Shown here: piece after piece, positions 1-10,550 of the stretch
Layout: each line of letters starts with the position of its first letter
Numbering within the stretch: the stretch's first letter is position 1
Assembly: GCF_000143415.4 (NCBI RefSeq)
Contig: NW_003314316.1
Location: forward strand, 124,001-188,000
Source: Selaginella moellendorffii
Lineage: Eukaryota; Streptophyta; Lycopodiopsida; Selaginellales; Selaginellaceae
DNA: 64,000 nucleotides
Direction: 5' to 3'
The notes under the pieces: generated by a model
The model's input: only the letters and a program-made list of their open reading frames with translations
The model's database searches: none
Told to the model about the DNA's origin: nothing
Position numbers and translations under genes: made by a program

Positions 1-262
1 ATCTGGAAGATCGCTCTTGGAAATCGATGTGGTTGACGGAGGCACGGGATATCACTAAACCCTATCAATGAAAGAATGAAAATCCATCCATTGCTATGTA
101 CATAGCGAGTTCTTTAAACTTCTGGGGGAGTTTACACCACACTACTAAAGAAAGATCACGATGGTTTGTGTTCTTAGCTTATGTTCTTAACTTCCCTCGC
201 GATTTCTCTATTCTTTTTTCACTTAGAAAGGTGGTTTTGATCGAATCTCTCGTGTTTTGCAG

Positions 263-367
263 CTCGAGGAGAGCGAGAAGAACTGGGAGGACGAGATCGA
301 CGATATCGTGCGGAGATTTGAGAAGCAACACAAGCGGAGATTGATCTACACCATATGTTTCTATTGA
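263..367 (+). CDS. 3'-terminal exon of an upstream gene (partial)
   Basis: After a pyrimidine-rich stretch ending TTTTGCAG, an exon reads LEESEKNWEDEIDDIVRR and continues for 16 residues to a TGA at 365-367. The peptide is highly charged and probably helical. The other two frames after the same acceptor give unnatural Arg/Gly/Ser-rich peptides. The rest of the gene lies to the left of the window or in the first 240 bases, where I could not place an exon with confidence. The product is not recognisable from 34 residues. This exon is inferred from one acceptor and codon plausibility only. Confidence 0.4.
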   Translation, partial: LEESEKNWEDEIDDIVRRFEKQHKRRLIYTICFY

Positions 368-404
368 GACGATGAGAGAGAAAAGCTGGAAAAATGTGAT
401 ACCA

Positions 405-502
405 AGTTTGTTTGCCCTAGATTCTTTTTGGATATTCTATTTGAAACGTGGTTTAAAGTTTGTCTGCCCTAGATTCATGTGGAATGTTCTATGTGAAACG
501 TT
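405..502. repeat. two-copy direct repeat, 52-bp period
   Basis: The segment starting AGTTTGTTTGCCCTAGATTC at 405 recurs at 457 as AGTTTGTCTGCCCTAGATTC, each followed by a similar WATTCTATNTGAAACG stretch. It lies in the probable 3' UTR or spacer between the upstream exon and the gene at 571. It is an imperfect tandem duplication of no evident function. Confidence 0.6.
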
Positions 503-570
503 ATGCCACATTTTTCGGTGTGTGTGAGCTAAGTAGGGTTTAGGGTGTGTGAAAGGAAGGGAAGAGCGCC

Positions 571-3500
571 ATGGATTTCATGCGCGGGGTCGATCAAGCG
601 GCGGCTTTGTGCCGCGCATGCGTGGAGACGAATCGCGGCACGCGGATGCTCGTTATAGTGCCGTCCGGGACATCGGCGGAGGAGTTTAGAGGTATGAAGC
701 TCGATCGATCGATCGATGATCGCCGGGTACTTGAGGGCTTTTTCTTCTTGCAGAGAGGGTGAGGGCTGTGCATTCTACCAATTTTCCGGAGCACGGAAAT
801 GTAGGCATCAAGAACATCATGGTACGAAACCGCTGGAGAAAAAGCTCTGGGAAGTTTCTGAGATTTCTTGTGTGTTTTCCAGATCATGGTTGCGGGGTAT
901 TGGTATGCTTTCACCCATGGCAACATTGGAACGGCTGCTCAAGGAACCGATGCGCGATTTAGAGTCGAGCTTTTCGAGGAACTGGAGGAAGTTGTGGATC
1001 CTTCTCCATCCGGGACTCCCGCGAGAAGGGAGCTTGCGGCCGGAGAGGATGTGCGTCAGCAGCCGGCCAGAGAGGAGAGTAGACTTGGCAGAGCCGTGAC
1101 TAGTTTGCGACGAACCCTCGAGGAGATGGAGGACATTCGTGGAACTGGTCCTGGAAGGGTGGTGAACAATGCTCAAGGGGTGAGGATCACTGCTCCTCCT
1201 GCGAACGAGGTTTTGGTTGGATCTGCCGCGGACGAAAGGAATGACGACGTCCAGATGGTGGATGGTTCTGAGCCCGAGTCTAGAGCAGTGGCGGAAACCG
1301 ATGTCGCCGAGAGTAGCGGACAGGAAACAAGGTCCGGCCCTTCTCTGCGATGTAACGACGTTCAGATGGTGGATAGTTCTGAGCCCCACTCTAGAGCAGT
1401 GGCGGAAATGGACATCCCTGAGAGTAACGGACAGGAGACAAGGTCCGCCTCTTCTCTGCGACGATCGTACGACATGCCTTCTGAAGATCCAGCCGATAAG
1501 TCGCAGAACGGTTGTCGAGGGGTTTCTCCTCCTCCAGTGAAACTCGCGACGAGCGACTGCAACGTGGTGGATGTTTCCGTGTCCGAGCCTGCGGCGGCGA
1601 CCGCACAGGAAACAGAAGTGGAAGCTATGAAGGAGATGGGAGAAAAAACTGTGGAGGGTGGTAACGATGAAAAGGAGTTTGAAACAGGGAGAGACGAGGT
1701 AGAAGGAGCTGGAAGGGAGGGACAGAAACTAGAATCGAGTATGGACGATTCGGAAGGGTCCGAAGAGGAGGAGGATGATGAACTAGAAGGCAGGAGAGAT
1801 GAGCGACAAGAAAACGAGGAAAAGCAAGTAGAGGCAGGACTGCACGAGAAGGAGCTAGAAACCGAGAAAGGCAGTTCTGAGAAAAATGTAGGAGAGATGG
1901 AGGCTCAGAAGGATGCGACAGCGTCATCAGTGCTTAATATTCTTCTCGGCTCCTCTGAGGGAACTGAAGATCGCTCGAACGCGAAAGCTAGTGGCGAGCC
2001 TACTCGAATCGATGAGCCTGTTGCTACTGATGGCAATGGCAGTGCCTCAGGACACGATTTTATAGCCGAGAAGCCTACAGCCAAGCGAAAACAGGACGGG
2101 TCTTTGGATGCATCGCCCAAGAGGTCGAGAGTGGATGCAATCACTGCGGAGCTGGAAAACGAAGAAACGGAAGAAGCCGAAGAAGGTGATGAAGCCGAAG
2201 AAAGTGATCAAGCCGAAGAGACTGATAAAGCTGAAAACAGTGAAGGCGGAGCCTTGAAAAATGAGGAGTTCAAGGAGCCAGTCGATGACAAGGAGCCAGA
2301 GCATGCAGATGGTGACGCTGCTGATGGACCTGTCTTGGACAACTTGTGTGACAACGTCATAAGTCAGCATTTTTCTTCTGAAGCTTCTGGTTCAGATAGC
2401 GAAGAGGACGAGTCTCAAGCTCCCGTGGAGAATGCCGCATCAAGCCAGGTGAAGGCTCCTATGAAAGAGGCGGTTGGAAAAAGGAAGACTGTTACTTCCG
2501 ATTCAGATAGCGAGGACGAAGAAGCCGCCACCCAAGCTCCGGTGGGAAAGAAACAAGAAGAGGCTGCTACAGTTGGATTAAGAAACACAGGCACTGCTAC
2601 TTCCGATTCAGATAGCGAGGACGACACTCAAGTTCCGGTGGAAAAGCCTCAAGAAGAGGCTGCTACAGTTGGAGTAAAAAAAACAGGCAGTGCTACTTCC
2701 GATTCAGATAGTGAGGACGGAGAAGAACTTCCGGTGGAAAAGAATCAAGAAGAGGCTGCCACAGTTGGACGAAAAAAAACAGGCAATGCTACTTCTGATT
2801 CAGATAGCGAGGACGACACTCAAGTTCCGGTGGAAAAGAATCAAGAAAAGGCTGCTACAGTTGGAGGAAAAAAAATAGGCAGTTCCAGTTCAAGTAGCGA
2901 GGATGAAGAGGCCGACGCCGTAGAATATCAAACTGAGACGCAGGCTCCGCTGCAAAGTCAGAAGAAGAGTGCCGCGAAACAGGCTACTGCGGGTAGAAAG
3001 AAGACGACCGACGTGGACAAAGACGATGCACAGCATAAGCCTGGAGGAAAAAAAACAGGCGGTAGCGAGGATGAAGAGGCCGACGCCGTAGAAACTCACA
3101 CTAAGGCTCGGGCTTCTCTGCAAAGTCAGACGAAGACCGTCGCAAAGCAGGTTACTGCGAGCGTTTCCGACGAGGACGAAGACGATGCCCTGCATAATCT
3201 TGGAGCCAAAAAAACAGGCAATAGCGAGGACGAAGAAGCCGAAGAAACTCAAACTCAGACTCAGGCCCCACCGCAAAATCAGACGAATACTGCTGCGAAG
3301 CAGGCTACTGCGGTTAAAAAGAAGACAAGCGTTTCCAGTTCACAGAAGCAGAGGCTTGAGAGTCGTGCAGCGTCTCAATCCGACTCGGAGCAGGAGTTGC
3401 CAAGCTCTCAGCCACCAAAATCTGGGAAAGCAAGAGACAGGCGCCTTTCTGGGACGCGTAAGCGAGGAAAACCTCCAGCTAAAACCGCTTCCGGTTCCGA

Positions 3501-4326
3501 TGCTAGCGAAGAGGAATCGGATACGGACTTCAAACTAAGGTTGAAAGGAGCAAGTACTCCGAGGAGAAATCCTCGCAGAACCGCCGTTGATTCCAGGTAA
3601 GCTAGTCTGTTCAGTTTCGTCTTCGAACGCTGATACTTGACAATTGAACTTGCAGGTTCCAGATGTTTGTTGATAAAAACGACGGCTTGGACTCGCTCTT
3701 TACAGCACGGAGCTCCAGTCGACTGGTCACGGAGCCGGACGTTGTCCCGGAGACGCAAAACGTGGAAGAAACTTTGACGGGCCCTCAAGGTGGTCAGAAG
3801 AAGAAAACAGCGAGCCGAAGAAGCTCGCAGGCCCAAACTCCTCCGGTCATTCAGCAGGATCCTTCTCCAGTGATGATCATCACTCCGGAAGGAGTGGTGA
3901 GCTCTCAAGAAGCAGCGCCAGAGGCAGAGAAAGCTCGCGGCGAAACGAAAAGAAAGCGTCCTTCAGCGAAGGCAAGCAAGCGCCGCGCCAAGAGCAGCGA
4001 GCAAACTCCGGCTCCAACGCGCACTACTTTCACTCCGGCTCCATCTCCGACTACTCCTTTGGCTCCGATTCCACTCATGGAGAGAATGCCAACGTCGAGT
4101 GGTAAGAAGAAGCGTAGGTAAATATCTTCTCGCTCTCACCTTTTTATTATCGCGCTCTCTCTGGTTTTTTCCTCGATTTGTTTTTACTTTCTTTACAGGC
4201 AGGCGTAGAGAGCCCGTGGATTGTCCATTCTGTGGTAGAACCTATTCCTACCAGACTGAGCGTTTTGGGCGCATAAGAAAGCTTGTGGTAGCTGGAAGAA
4301 AGAGGAATCTACTTTTTCAAAAGTAG
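571..4326 (+). CDS. acidic repeat-rich nuclear-type protein, five exons, function unknown
   Basis: Exons 571-691, 754-821, 883-3596, 3656-4101 and 4199-4326 join in frame with GT-AG introns of 62, 61, 59 and 97 bp and encode about 1158 residues. The first ~110 residues look globular (MDFMRGVDQAAALCRACVE...; GYWYAFTHGNIGTAAQG) but match no family I know. Residues from about 120 to 1000 are low complexity, rich in Glu, Asp, Ser and Lys. They hold a duplicated NDVQMVD(G/S)SEP module, four copies of a TSDSDSEDE...EEAATVG.KKTG unit, and three copies of a SEDEEADAVE...QAP unit. The tail has basic stretches (KRKRPSAKASKRR) and ends with CPFCGRTYSY, a lone CxxC. Alternating acidic-serine and basic blocks recall Nopp140-type nucleolar proteins, but no SRP40 C-terminal domain is visible, so only a nuclear location is inferred. 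If the fourth donor is not used, translation ends at 4121 with KKKRR. The 3' end of this gene was duplicated twice downstream. Confidence 0.75.
2491..2880 (+). repeat. in-frame 96-102 bp tandem repeat, four units
   Basis: Units at 2491-2592 (102 bp), 2593-2688, 2689-2784 and 2785-2880 (96 bp each) encode (T/S/N)ATSDSDSED followed by PVEK.QEEAATVG.KKTG. Unit length is a multiple of three, so copy number can change without breaking the frame. A related series begins at 2881 (SSSEDEEADAVE) and repeats less exactly to about 3330. Confidence 0.85.
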
Positions 4327-4440
4327 GATATGCTTTTAGGGTATTCCGTCTATAAGACGGTTTTGTTTATTGAAAGAGGTATATTCGATGTTTATCAGAT
4401 CCATTATGCTTTAGGGGTTTTTGTCTGAGGAATTGGAGAG

Positions 4441-5977
4441 ATGGGAGTGGCGGGCGCCGAGCGGCTAGAATGCGTCGATCTCTCCTGCCCGGACGTGGAG
4501 CGCCTGGCGCAGCAGCTCAGGAAGGTAACGGTCGATCGGTCGGTTTTCGATTTTCGCGTGTGGAAATCTCGTGATTTAGGCCTGCCTGGAGACGGGGTTC
4601 TTCTATGTTGTGAACCACGGGATAAGCGAGGAGTTTATGGCACAGGTGTTTGAGCAGAGCCGGAAATTCTTCACGCTTCCCTTGGAGGAGAAGATGAAGG
4701 TCTACCAGGATGAGAACGTCCGGGGCTACACCCCGATCTTTGACGAGAAACTGGATCCGGCAAAGCAGCGCCTTGGTACAAACGTTTGTGTTGTGTGATG
4801 CTCATCGTGTTTTTCATGTCGAGAACAGGGGATGCGAAGGAAGGATATTATATTCGACGCGAAGTTTCAGGGAGTGATCCCAGAGCGAAGGATCCTTTGC
4901 AAGGACCGAATCAATGGCCATCTCCTGGTTTGATTTTCTTTTTGTCCTTCTTCTAAACGTTACTGTGTTTGTTTTTCTCCAAATTTTGCCAGATACACTC
5001 CCAGAATGGAAGCAAACAATGGAAATGTATTTCGACCAGGCCGAGTACGTATATTTCTCTTTTTCTCTTCTTGAACAAAGAACAAGACTTTGGATTGCAG
5101 AAAGCTCTCGCGGAAACTAATCAAGCTCATTGCGCTAGCGTTGGAACTAGAAGAATCGTTTTTCGACAAGCCTGGGATGTTTGACCACGCCATGGCAGCG
5201 GTTCGTTTGCTTCACTATCCAGGTAAGTTAATCGAGATATTTTGATAGTTTTTTCCTTTGTCCTCGATACAGCTCAAGCTTCCAATCCGGAAGAGGGATT
5301 TTTTGGTGCTGGTGCGCACAGTGACTACGGAATGCTCACACTTCTCGCCAGCGATGGCGTTCCTGGTCTCCAGGTAGGTCAACGTGTTCTAATAATAAAA
5401 ATTATGATCAGCACTTGGAAAGAATAGATTTGCAAGGAGAAGGATGCAAAGGAGCAAGTCTGGACTAATGTCCAGCCACTGAAAGGGTGGGTTTGAGGAC
5501 TAGCTATGAAGCCCACTTACCTATGGATTTGATGAGCAGGGCATTTATAGTCAACTTGGGAGATATGCTAGAGCGCTGGACAAACAACCTTTTCAGGTAG
5601 AAATATTGCGATTGTTTGAGACTCTGACGTTGATTCACATTGTCTATCAAGGTCAACATTGCACCGGGTGCTCAACTATGGGGTCGAACGCTACTCGGTG
5701 AGCAAAATGCTTGACGTGTTTAGAATCGTGATGGATTACTTTCGACAGATTGCTTTCTTCATGGGGCCAAATTTTGACTGCATTGTGGAGTGCATTCCAA
5801 CGTGTTGCAGCGAGCTGAATCCATCAAAGTATGTAGCTAGCTTTCTCCTGGTGGTATTTCTAAGTTTGCTTGCTTTGTGATAGATTCCCTCCTGCTAAGA
5901 GTGGCGACCATCTTTTAGGAAGATATAAAGTCACTCACAAGGATTATGAAGCTGTGGCAAACCGAAAATATACGTAA
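4441..5977 (+). CDS. 2-oxoglutarate/Fe(II)-dependent dioxygenase, copy A (intact)
   Basis: Ten exons (4441-4524, 4580-4775, 4829-4927, 4993-5044, 5101-5222, 5273-5373, 5428-5486, 5540-5596, 5652-5828, 5884-5977) join in frame to give 346 residues, the usual length for plant DOXC soluble oxygenases. All introns are 50-65 bp. The N-terminal DIOX_N part has ETGFFYVVNHGI. The jelly-roll core has the iron triad H200-x-D202 (GAHSDYGMLTLL) and H261 (STLHRVLNYG), plus the 2OG-binding R270-x-S272 (ERYSV). It should act in the cytosol, coupling 2OG decarboxylation to oxidation of a small molecule. The substrate (hormone, flavonoid or other) cannot be told from sequence. Residue 75 is Val here but Phe in copies B, C and D. 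The start is the first ATG in frame, 115 bp after the previous gene's stop. Confidence 0.92.
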
Positions 5978-6300
5978 TCTATAATACTAAAAATGAATTG
6001 TTGGATGTCACTGTTTCATCGGCATTGAACCATGGCACAAGTCTTTCTCTTCCACGCCAATGAAGAAGATTGAGACTCTCTTATTTGGAAGTCCCACTCA
6101 TACAGCAAGCATGAGAAATCTCCAGTGCAAGAAACTCCCGAAAATCCTCTTTAGCGGATGGCCTGATAACTCGTGCTCTATTTTTCAGTACCTCAAGGAG
6201 AATGTCGATGAAATGCGCACCGAGCAGCCTCTTTCATCTCGAAAGTCCTCATTGGTTTCACCACTGCTGTAGGGTGGAATGGTGAACGTGAAGTTTGTAA
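5978..6300 (+). other. conserved downstream module of the duplicated block
   Basis: Sequence after the oxygenase stop, including a 70-codon open frame at 6060-6272 (KKIETLLFGSPTHTAS...), recurs after copy B (9647-9920) and copy C (about 13958-14290). Frames are not conserved between copies: copy B has a deletion that shortens the reading frame. I regard it as 3' flanking DNA carried along in the duplication, not a gene. Confidence 0.6.
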
Positions 6301-7101
6301 AAGCCATGAAGAAGAAGGTATGCCACTTCCATTGCACTGCATTGCATCGGTTCTAATCTTGCAAATGTTAAAACAGGGAGCACTGGCTGTCAATGTTTTT
6401 GGACTACAAATCTGTGAGAGATGGCCTTGATCTAGAGGATGATCCTCAAGGTGGCACATTGCTGGAGTGACAGGTTCCAATTTATTGAGGGAATGTTCTA
6501 GCTTCCTTCCAGGTCGACCATTGTGACTTTTGGCTAGTTTAGCTTTGTTTCTTCCATAAGAGCCTGGCAATGCCTAGGTGTATAGCTAGAAAGTCTTAAT
6601 TCTACTTCATGGGAAAGGATCTCTAAGAAGTGATTGAGAGAGACCTCAAACCAGGCAACAATCAAACTAGGCAACAATGATGTAGATTAGAGAATAGCAA
6701 AAGACTGGGTAGCACTAAACTATATAATTTTAATTTTAGAAGTAGAAAATATACTTTATTTAAAGGTATATTATATTTTAAGTCAAGAAGAAAAATAAAA
6801 ACAATTTGTGCAGACAAGAGATGAGAGAGCCAAAGAGGCAAGAAAAGCCAAGACACAAAGAGCGGCCACTAGAAAAAAGTCCACCAACTTTACAATAATA
6901 TTGTTCATGATATTGTGAGTATACACAATATCTACTATGTTTCTGGTAAACAAGACACTAATTTCAGTAGATGTGCATGATTGCAGACTCAGTAGGCAAT
7001 ACGATTACGTGTGGGAGGAGATATGATGGGGCTGTATTGTCTGAATATTGCCAGAGTGGGCCTACTTTTCAGGACCAAGGCTCAGTCACAACGCATTTTG
7101 G
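6300..7101. repeat. retroelement debris between oxygenase units A and B
   Basis: 6395-6540 (a DYKSVRDGLDLE-like fragment) recurs at 11760-11900 and 14345-14600. 6735-6790 (an AT-rich TTTAAAGGTATATTATATTTT stretch) recurs at 12045-12130, 14795-14840 and 22320-22370. 6795-6890 is a stretch of Copia gag that also occurs, more completely, at 12285-12415 and 15000-15150. 6937-6995 ends in ATGTGCATGATTGCAGACTC, also present at 15497. The pieces lie in the same order at several block junctions, so they mark the history of the duplication. No intact frame remains. Confidence 0.6.
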
Positions 7102-7999
7102 AATCCGACTCAGAGCAGGAATTGTCAAGCTCTCAGCCACCAAAATCTGGGAGAGCAAGAGACAGGCGCCTTTCTGGGACGTGTAAGCGAGGAAAACCTC
7201 CAGCTAAAACCGCTTCCAGTTCCGATCCGAGTGAACAGGAATCGGATATGGACTTCAAAATAAGGTTGAGAGGAGCACCGTGCTGTAAAGTGCGAGTCCA
7301 AGCCGTCGTTTTTATCAACAAACATCTGGAACCTGCAAGTTCAATTGTCAGGTATCAGCGTGTAAATACGAAACTGAAGAGACTAGCTTACCTGGAATCA
7401 ATGGCGGTTCTGCGAGGATTTCTCCTCAGAGTACTTGAGCGAGCTCCAGTCGACCAGTCCCGGAGCTGGACGTCGTCCCGGAGACGCAAAACGTTGGAAG
7501 AAACAGGTGGTCAGAAGAAAACAGCGAGCTGAAGAAGCTCGCAGGCCCAAACTCCTCCCGTCATTCAGCAGGATCCTTCTCCAGTGAGATCATCACTTCG
7601 GAGGGAGTGATGAGCTCTCAAGAAGCAGCAAACGAGGCAGAGAAAGCTCGCGGCGAAACGAAAAGAAAGCGTCCTTCAGCGAAGGCAAGCAAGCGCAGCG
7701 CCAAGAGCAGCGAGCATACTCCGGTTCCAACGCCCACTACTTTCACTCCGGCTACTCCTTTGGCTCCGATTCCTCTCATGGAGAGAATGCCAACGTCGAG
7801 TGGTAAGGTAAATATCTACCTTTTTAATATCGAGCTCTCTCTGGTTTTTTCCTCAATTGTTTTTGGCTTTGGGTCCTACAGGCAGACGTAGAGAGCCCGT
7901 GGATTGTCCATTCTGTAATAGAACCTATTCCTTCTAGACTGGAGCGTTTGGGCGCAAAAGAATGCTGGTGGTGACGAGGAATCTTCTTTTTCTCAAGTA
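7102..7999 (+). pseudogene. truncated copy of the 3' end of the acidic-protein gene, with internal inversion
   Basis: The segment matches 3377-4330 of the gene at 571-4326. It begins in the end of exon 3 (ESDSEQELSSSQPPKSG), has exon 4 material to about 7805, and exon 5 material at 7882-7999 (PVDCPFC then a changed residue). Between 7278 and 7437 the 160 bp that correspond to 3551-3710 (end of exon 3, intron, start of exon 4) lie in the opposite orientation, which destroys the splice site pair. Further small deletions remove parts of exon 4. There is no start codon region or exon 1-2. It cannot make the parent protein. Confidence 0.85.
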
Positions 8000-8108
8000 A
8001 GATATGCTTTTAGGGACGGTATATGTCCTTTTTGTTTTTGAAAGAGGTATATTCGATGTTTATCAGATGCATTATGCTTTAGGGGTTTTTGTCTGGGGAA
8101 TTGGAGAG

Positions 8109-9646
8109 ATGGGAGTAGCGGGCGCCGAGCGGCTAGAATGCATCGATCTCTCCTGCCCGGACGTGGAGCGTCTGGCGCAACAGCTGAGGAAGGTAACGGT
8201 CGATCGATCGGTCGGTTTTCCATTTTCGCGTGGAAATCTCGTGATTTAGGCCTGCCTGGAGACGGGGTTCTTCTATGTTGTGAACCACGGGATAAGCGAG
8301 GAGTTTATGGCACAGGTGTTTGAGCAGAGCCGGAAATTCTTCACGCTTCCCTTGGAGGAGAAGATGAAGGTCTACCAGGATGAGAACTTCCGGGGCTACA
8401 CCCCGATCTTTGACGAGAAACTGGATCCGGCAAAGCAGCGCCTTGGTACAAACGTTTGTGTTGTGTGATGCTCATCGTGTTTTTCATGTCGAGAACAGGG
8501 GATGCGAAGGAAGGATATTATATTCGACGCGAAGTTTCAGGGAGTGATCCCAGAGCGAAGGATCCTTTGCAAGGACCGAATCAATGGCCATCTCCTGGTT
8601 TGATTTTCTTCTGGTCCTTCTTCTAAACATTACTGTGTTTGTTTTTCTCCAAACTTTGCCAGATACACTCCCAGAATGGAAGCAAACAATGGAAATGTAT
8701 TTCGACCAGGCCGAGTACGTATATTTCTCTTTTTCTCTTCTTGAACAAAGAACAAGACTTTGCCTTGCAGAAAGCTCTCGCGGAAACTAATCAAGCTCAT
8801 TGCGCTAGCGTTGGAACTAGAAGAATCGTTTTTCGACAAGCCTGGGATGTTTGACCACGCCATGGCAGCGGTTCGTTTGCTTCACTATCCAGGTAAGTTA
8901 ATTGAGATCTTTTGATAGTTTTTTCCTTTGTCCTCGATACAGCTCAAGCTTCCAATCCGGAAGAGGGATTTTTTGGTGCTGGTGCGCACAGTGACTATGG
9001 AATGCTCACACTTCTCGCCAGCGATGGCGTTCCTGGTCTCCAGGTAGGTGCACGTGTTCTAATAATAAAAATTATGATCGGCACTTGGAAAGGATAGATT
9101 TGCAAGGAGAAGGATGCAAAGGAGCAAGTCTGGACTAATGTCCAGCCACTGAAAGGGTGGGTTTGAGGACTAGCTATGAAGCCCACTTACCTATGGATTT
9201 GATGAGCAGGGCATTTATAGTCAATTTGGGAGATATGCTAGAGCGCTGGACAAACAACCTTTTCAGGTAGAAATATTGAGATTGTTTGAGACTCTACGTT
9301 GGTTCACATTGTCTATCAAGGTCAACATTGCACCGGGTGCTCAACTATGGGGTCGAACGCTACTCGGTGAGCAAAATGCTTGACGTGTTTAGAATCGTGA
9401 TGGATTACTTTCGACAGATTGCTTTCTTCATGGGGCCAAATTTTGACTGCATTGTGGAGTGTATTCCAACGTGTTGCAGCGAGCTGAATCCATCAAAGTA
9501 TGTAGCTAGCTTTCTCCTGGTGGTATTTCTAAGTTTGCTTGCTTTGTGATAGATTCCCTCCTGCCAAGAGTGGCGACCATCTTTTAGGAAGATATAAAGT
9601 CACTCACAAGGATTATGAAGCTGTGGCAAACAGAAAATATACGTAA
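8109..9646 (+). CDS. 2-oxoglutarate/Fe(II)-dependent dioxygenase, copy B (intact)
   Basis: Ten exons mirror copy A at an offset of 3668-3670 bp (8109-8192, 8250-8445, 8499-8597, 8663-8714, 8771-8892, 8943-9043, 9098-9156, 9210-9266, 9321-9497, 9553-9646), with all splice sites kept. The 346-residue product differs from copy A, as far as I can read, only at residue 12 (Ile for Val) and residue 75 (Phe for Val). The HxD, distal His and RxS motifs are intact. Introns are nearly as similar as exons, with a single-base deletion in the last-but-one intron region, so the duplication is recent or has been homogenised by gene conversion. The 5' flank from about 8000, including GTATATTCGATGTTTATCAG, matches that of copy A, so both copies probably keep the same promoter. 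Confidence 0.92.
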
Positions 9647-9912
9647 TCTATAATACTAAAAATGAATTGTTGGATGTCACTGTTTCATCGGCATTGAACC
9701 ACAATTTGTTTTTCGCAAATCTTTCTTCCATGCCAATGAAGAGGACTGAAACTTTCTTATTTGAAAGTCCCACTCATACAGCGAGCGTGAAAAATCTCCA
9801 GTTCAAGGAACTCCCCTTTAGCGGATGGCCTGATAACTCACGCTCTATTTTGAACGTCGATGAAAAGCGCACTGAGAGGCCTCTTTCATCTCGAAACTCC
9901 TCACCACTCCTG

Positions 9913-10550
9913 TAGGTTGGAATGGCCAGCGAGAGAGCCACTTCCGCCGCTATGCACGCACTCTTGTTCGCTACGCTATCATCCAGAGTGAACCAGCTCT
10001 GGATCAAACGCAAGAATCGCTCGTCGCGGGAGAAGATCATATGCCGAGGACCCGAGCCAGACTCAAGTGAAACCTCCTGAGTCGCGGCCTCCAGTCGGGA
10101 CGTTGAGAAATCGATCGTGGATCTTATCGGTGCCGAGATCACAGACGAAGACCAAGGAGTCCGTGATGATCTGATGGGGATGAGGACCGTTTTGCCGGGG
10201 ATTGTTCCTCGGCCCCGTGAGACCTGGAACCTTGATCAGCGAAACCGGCTGCTGGTGACCTGGAGAACGCCATAGCTCCACCCCTGCAGTTCGCAAACAA
10301 GATCCACTTGCCGCTGGCTGATCGCAGGCGGGACCGAGCCACAAGGGATGGGGTGGCCGAGACGAGAGAGATGTGGAGAGAAGGAGAATGCCTCGAGAGC
10401 GCCACTCTCCACTTCGTTTACCGCATAGATAACGTTGCCCAAGTGGGGATGCCTGGTCAGAAAGGTGGGATTGGTACCTGATGGAAACGAGGCGATCGAG
10501 TGGAGCTGATGTTTCTCAGATTGGAGAATCTCGTCTGGATGTGACTATGG
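9913..10550 (-). pseudogene. decayed lactonase (7-bladed beta-propeller, 6-phosphogluconolactonase-like)
   Basis: Read on the minus strand from 10550, successive frames give family-like pieces in the right order: GTNPTFLTRHPHLGNVIYAV, EVESGALEAFSFS, SGKWILFANCRGG, NGPHPHQIITDS, FVCDLGTDKI and GSGPRHMIFSRDERF. These are typical of the lactonase/YbhE-type beta-propeller family (PF10282), for example the GPHPHQ and DLGTD signatures. They sit in at least two frames with intervening stops, so the copy is frameshifted. Only about the first half of a normal ~350-residue protein is present. It is GC-rich compared with its surroundings, which fits a fragment moved in from a gene. The corresponding sequence is absent after copy A. 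Confidence 0.7.

Noticed and set aside
96-344. 82-codon plus-strand frame at the window start
   Set aside because: It crosses a likely intron and its acceptor. The alternative frame after the acceptor (exon 263-367) is a more natural protein sequence.
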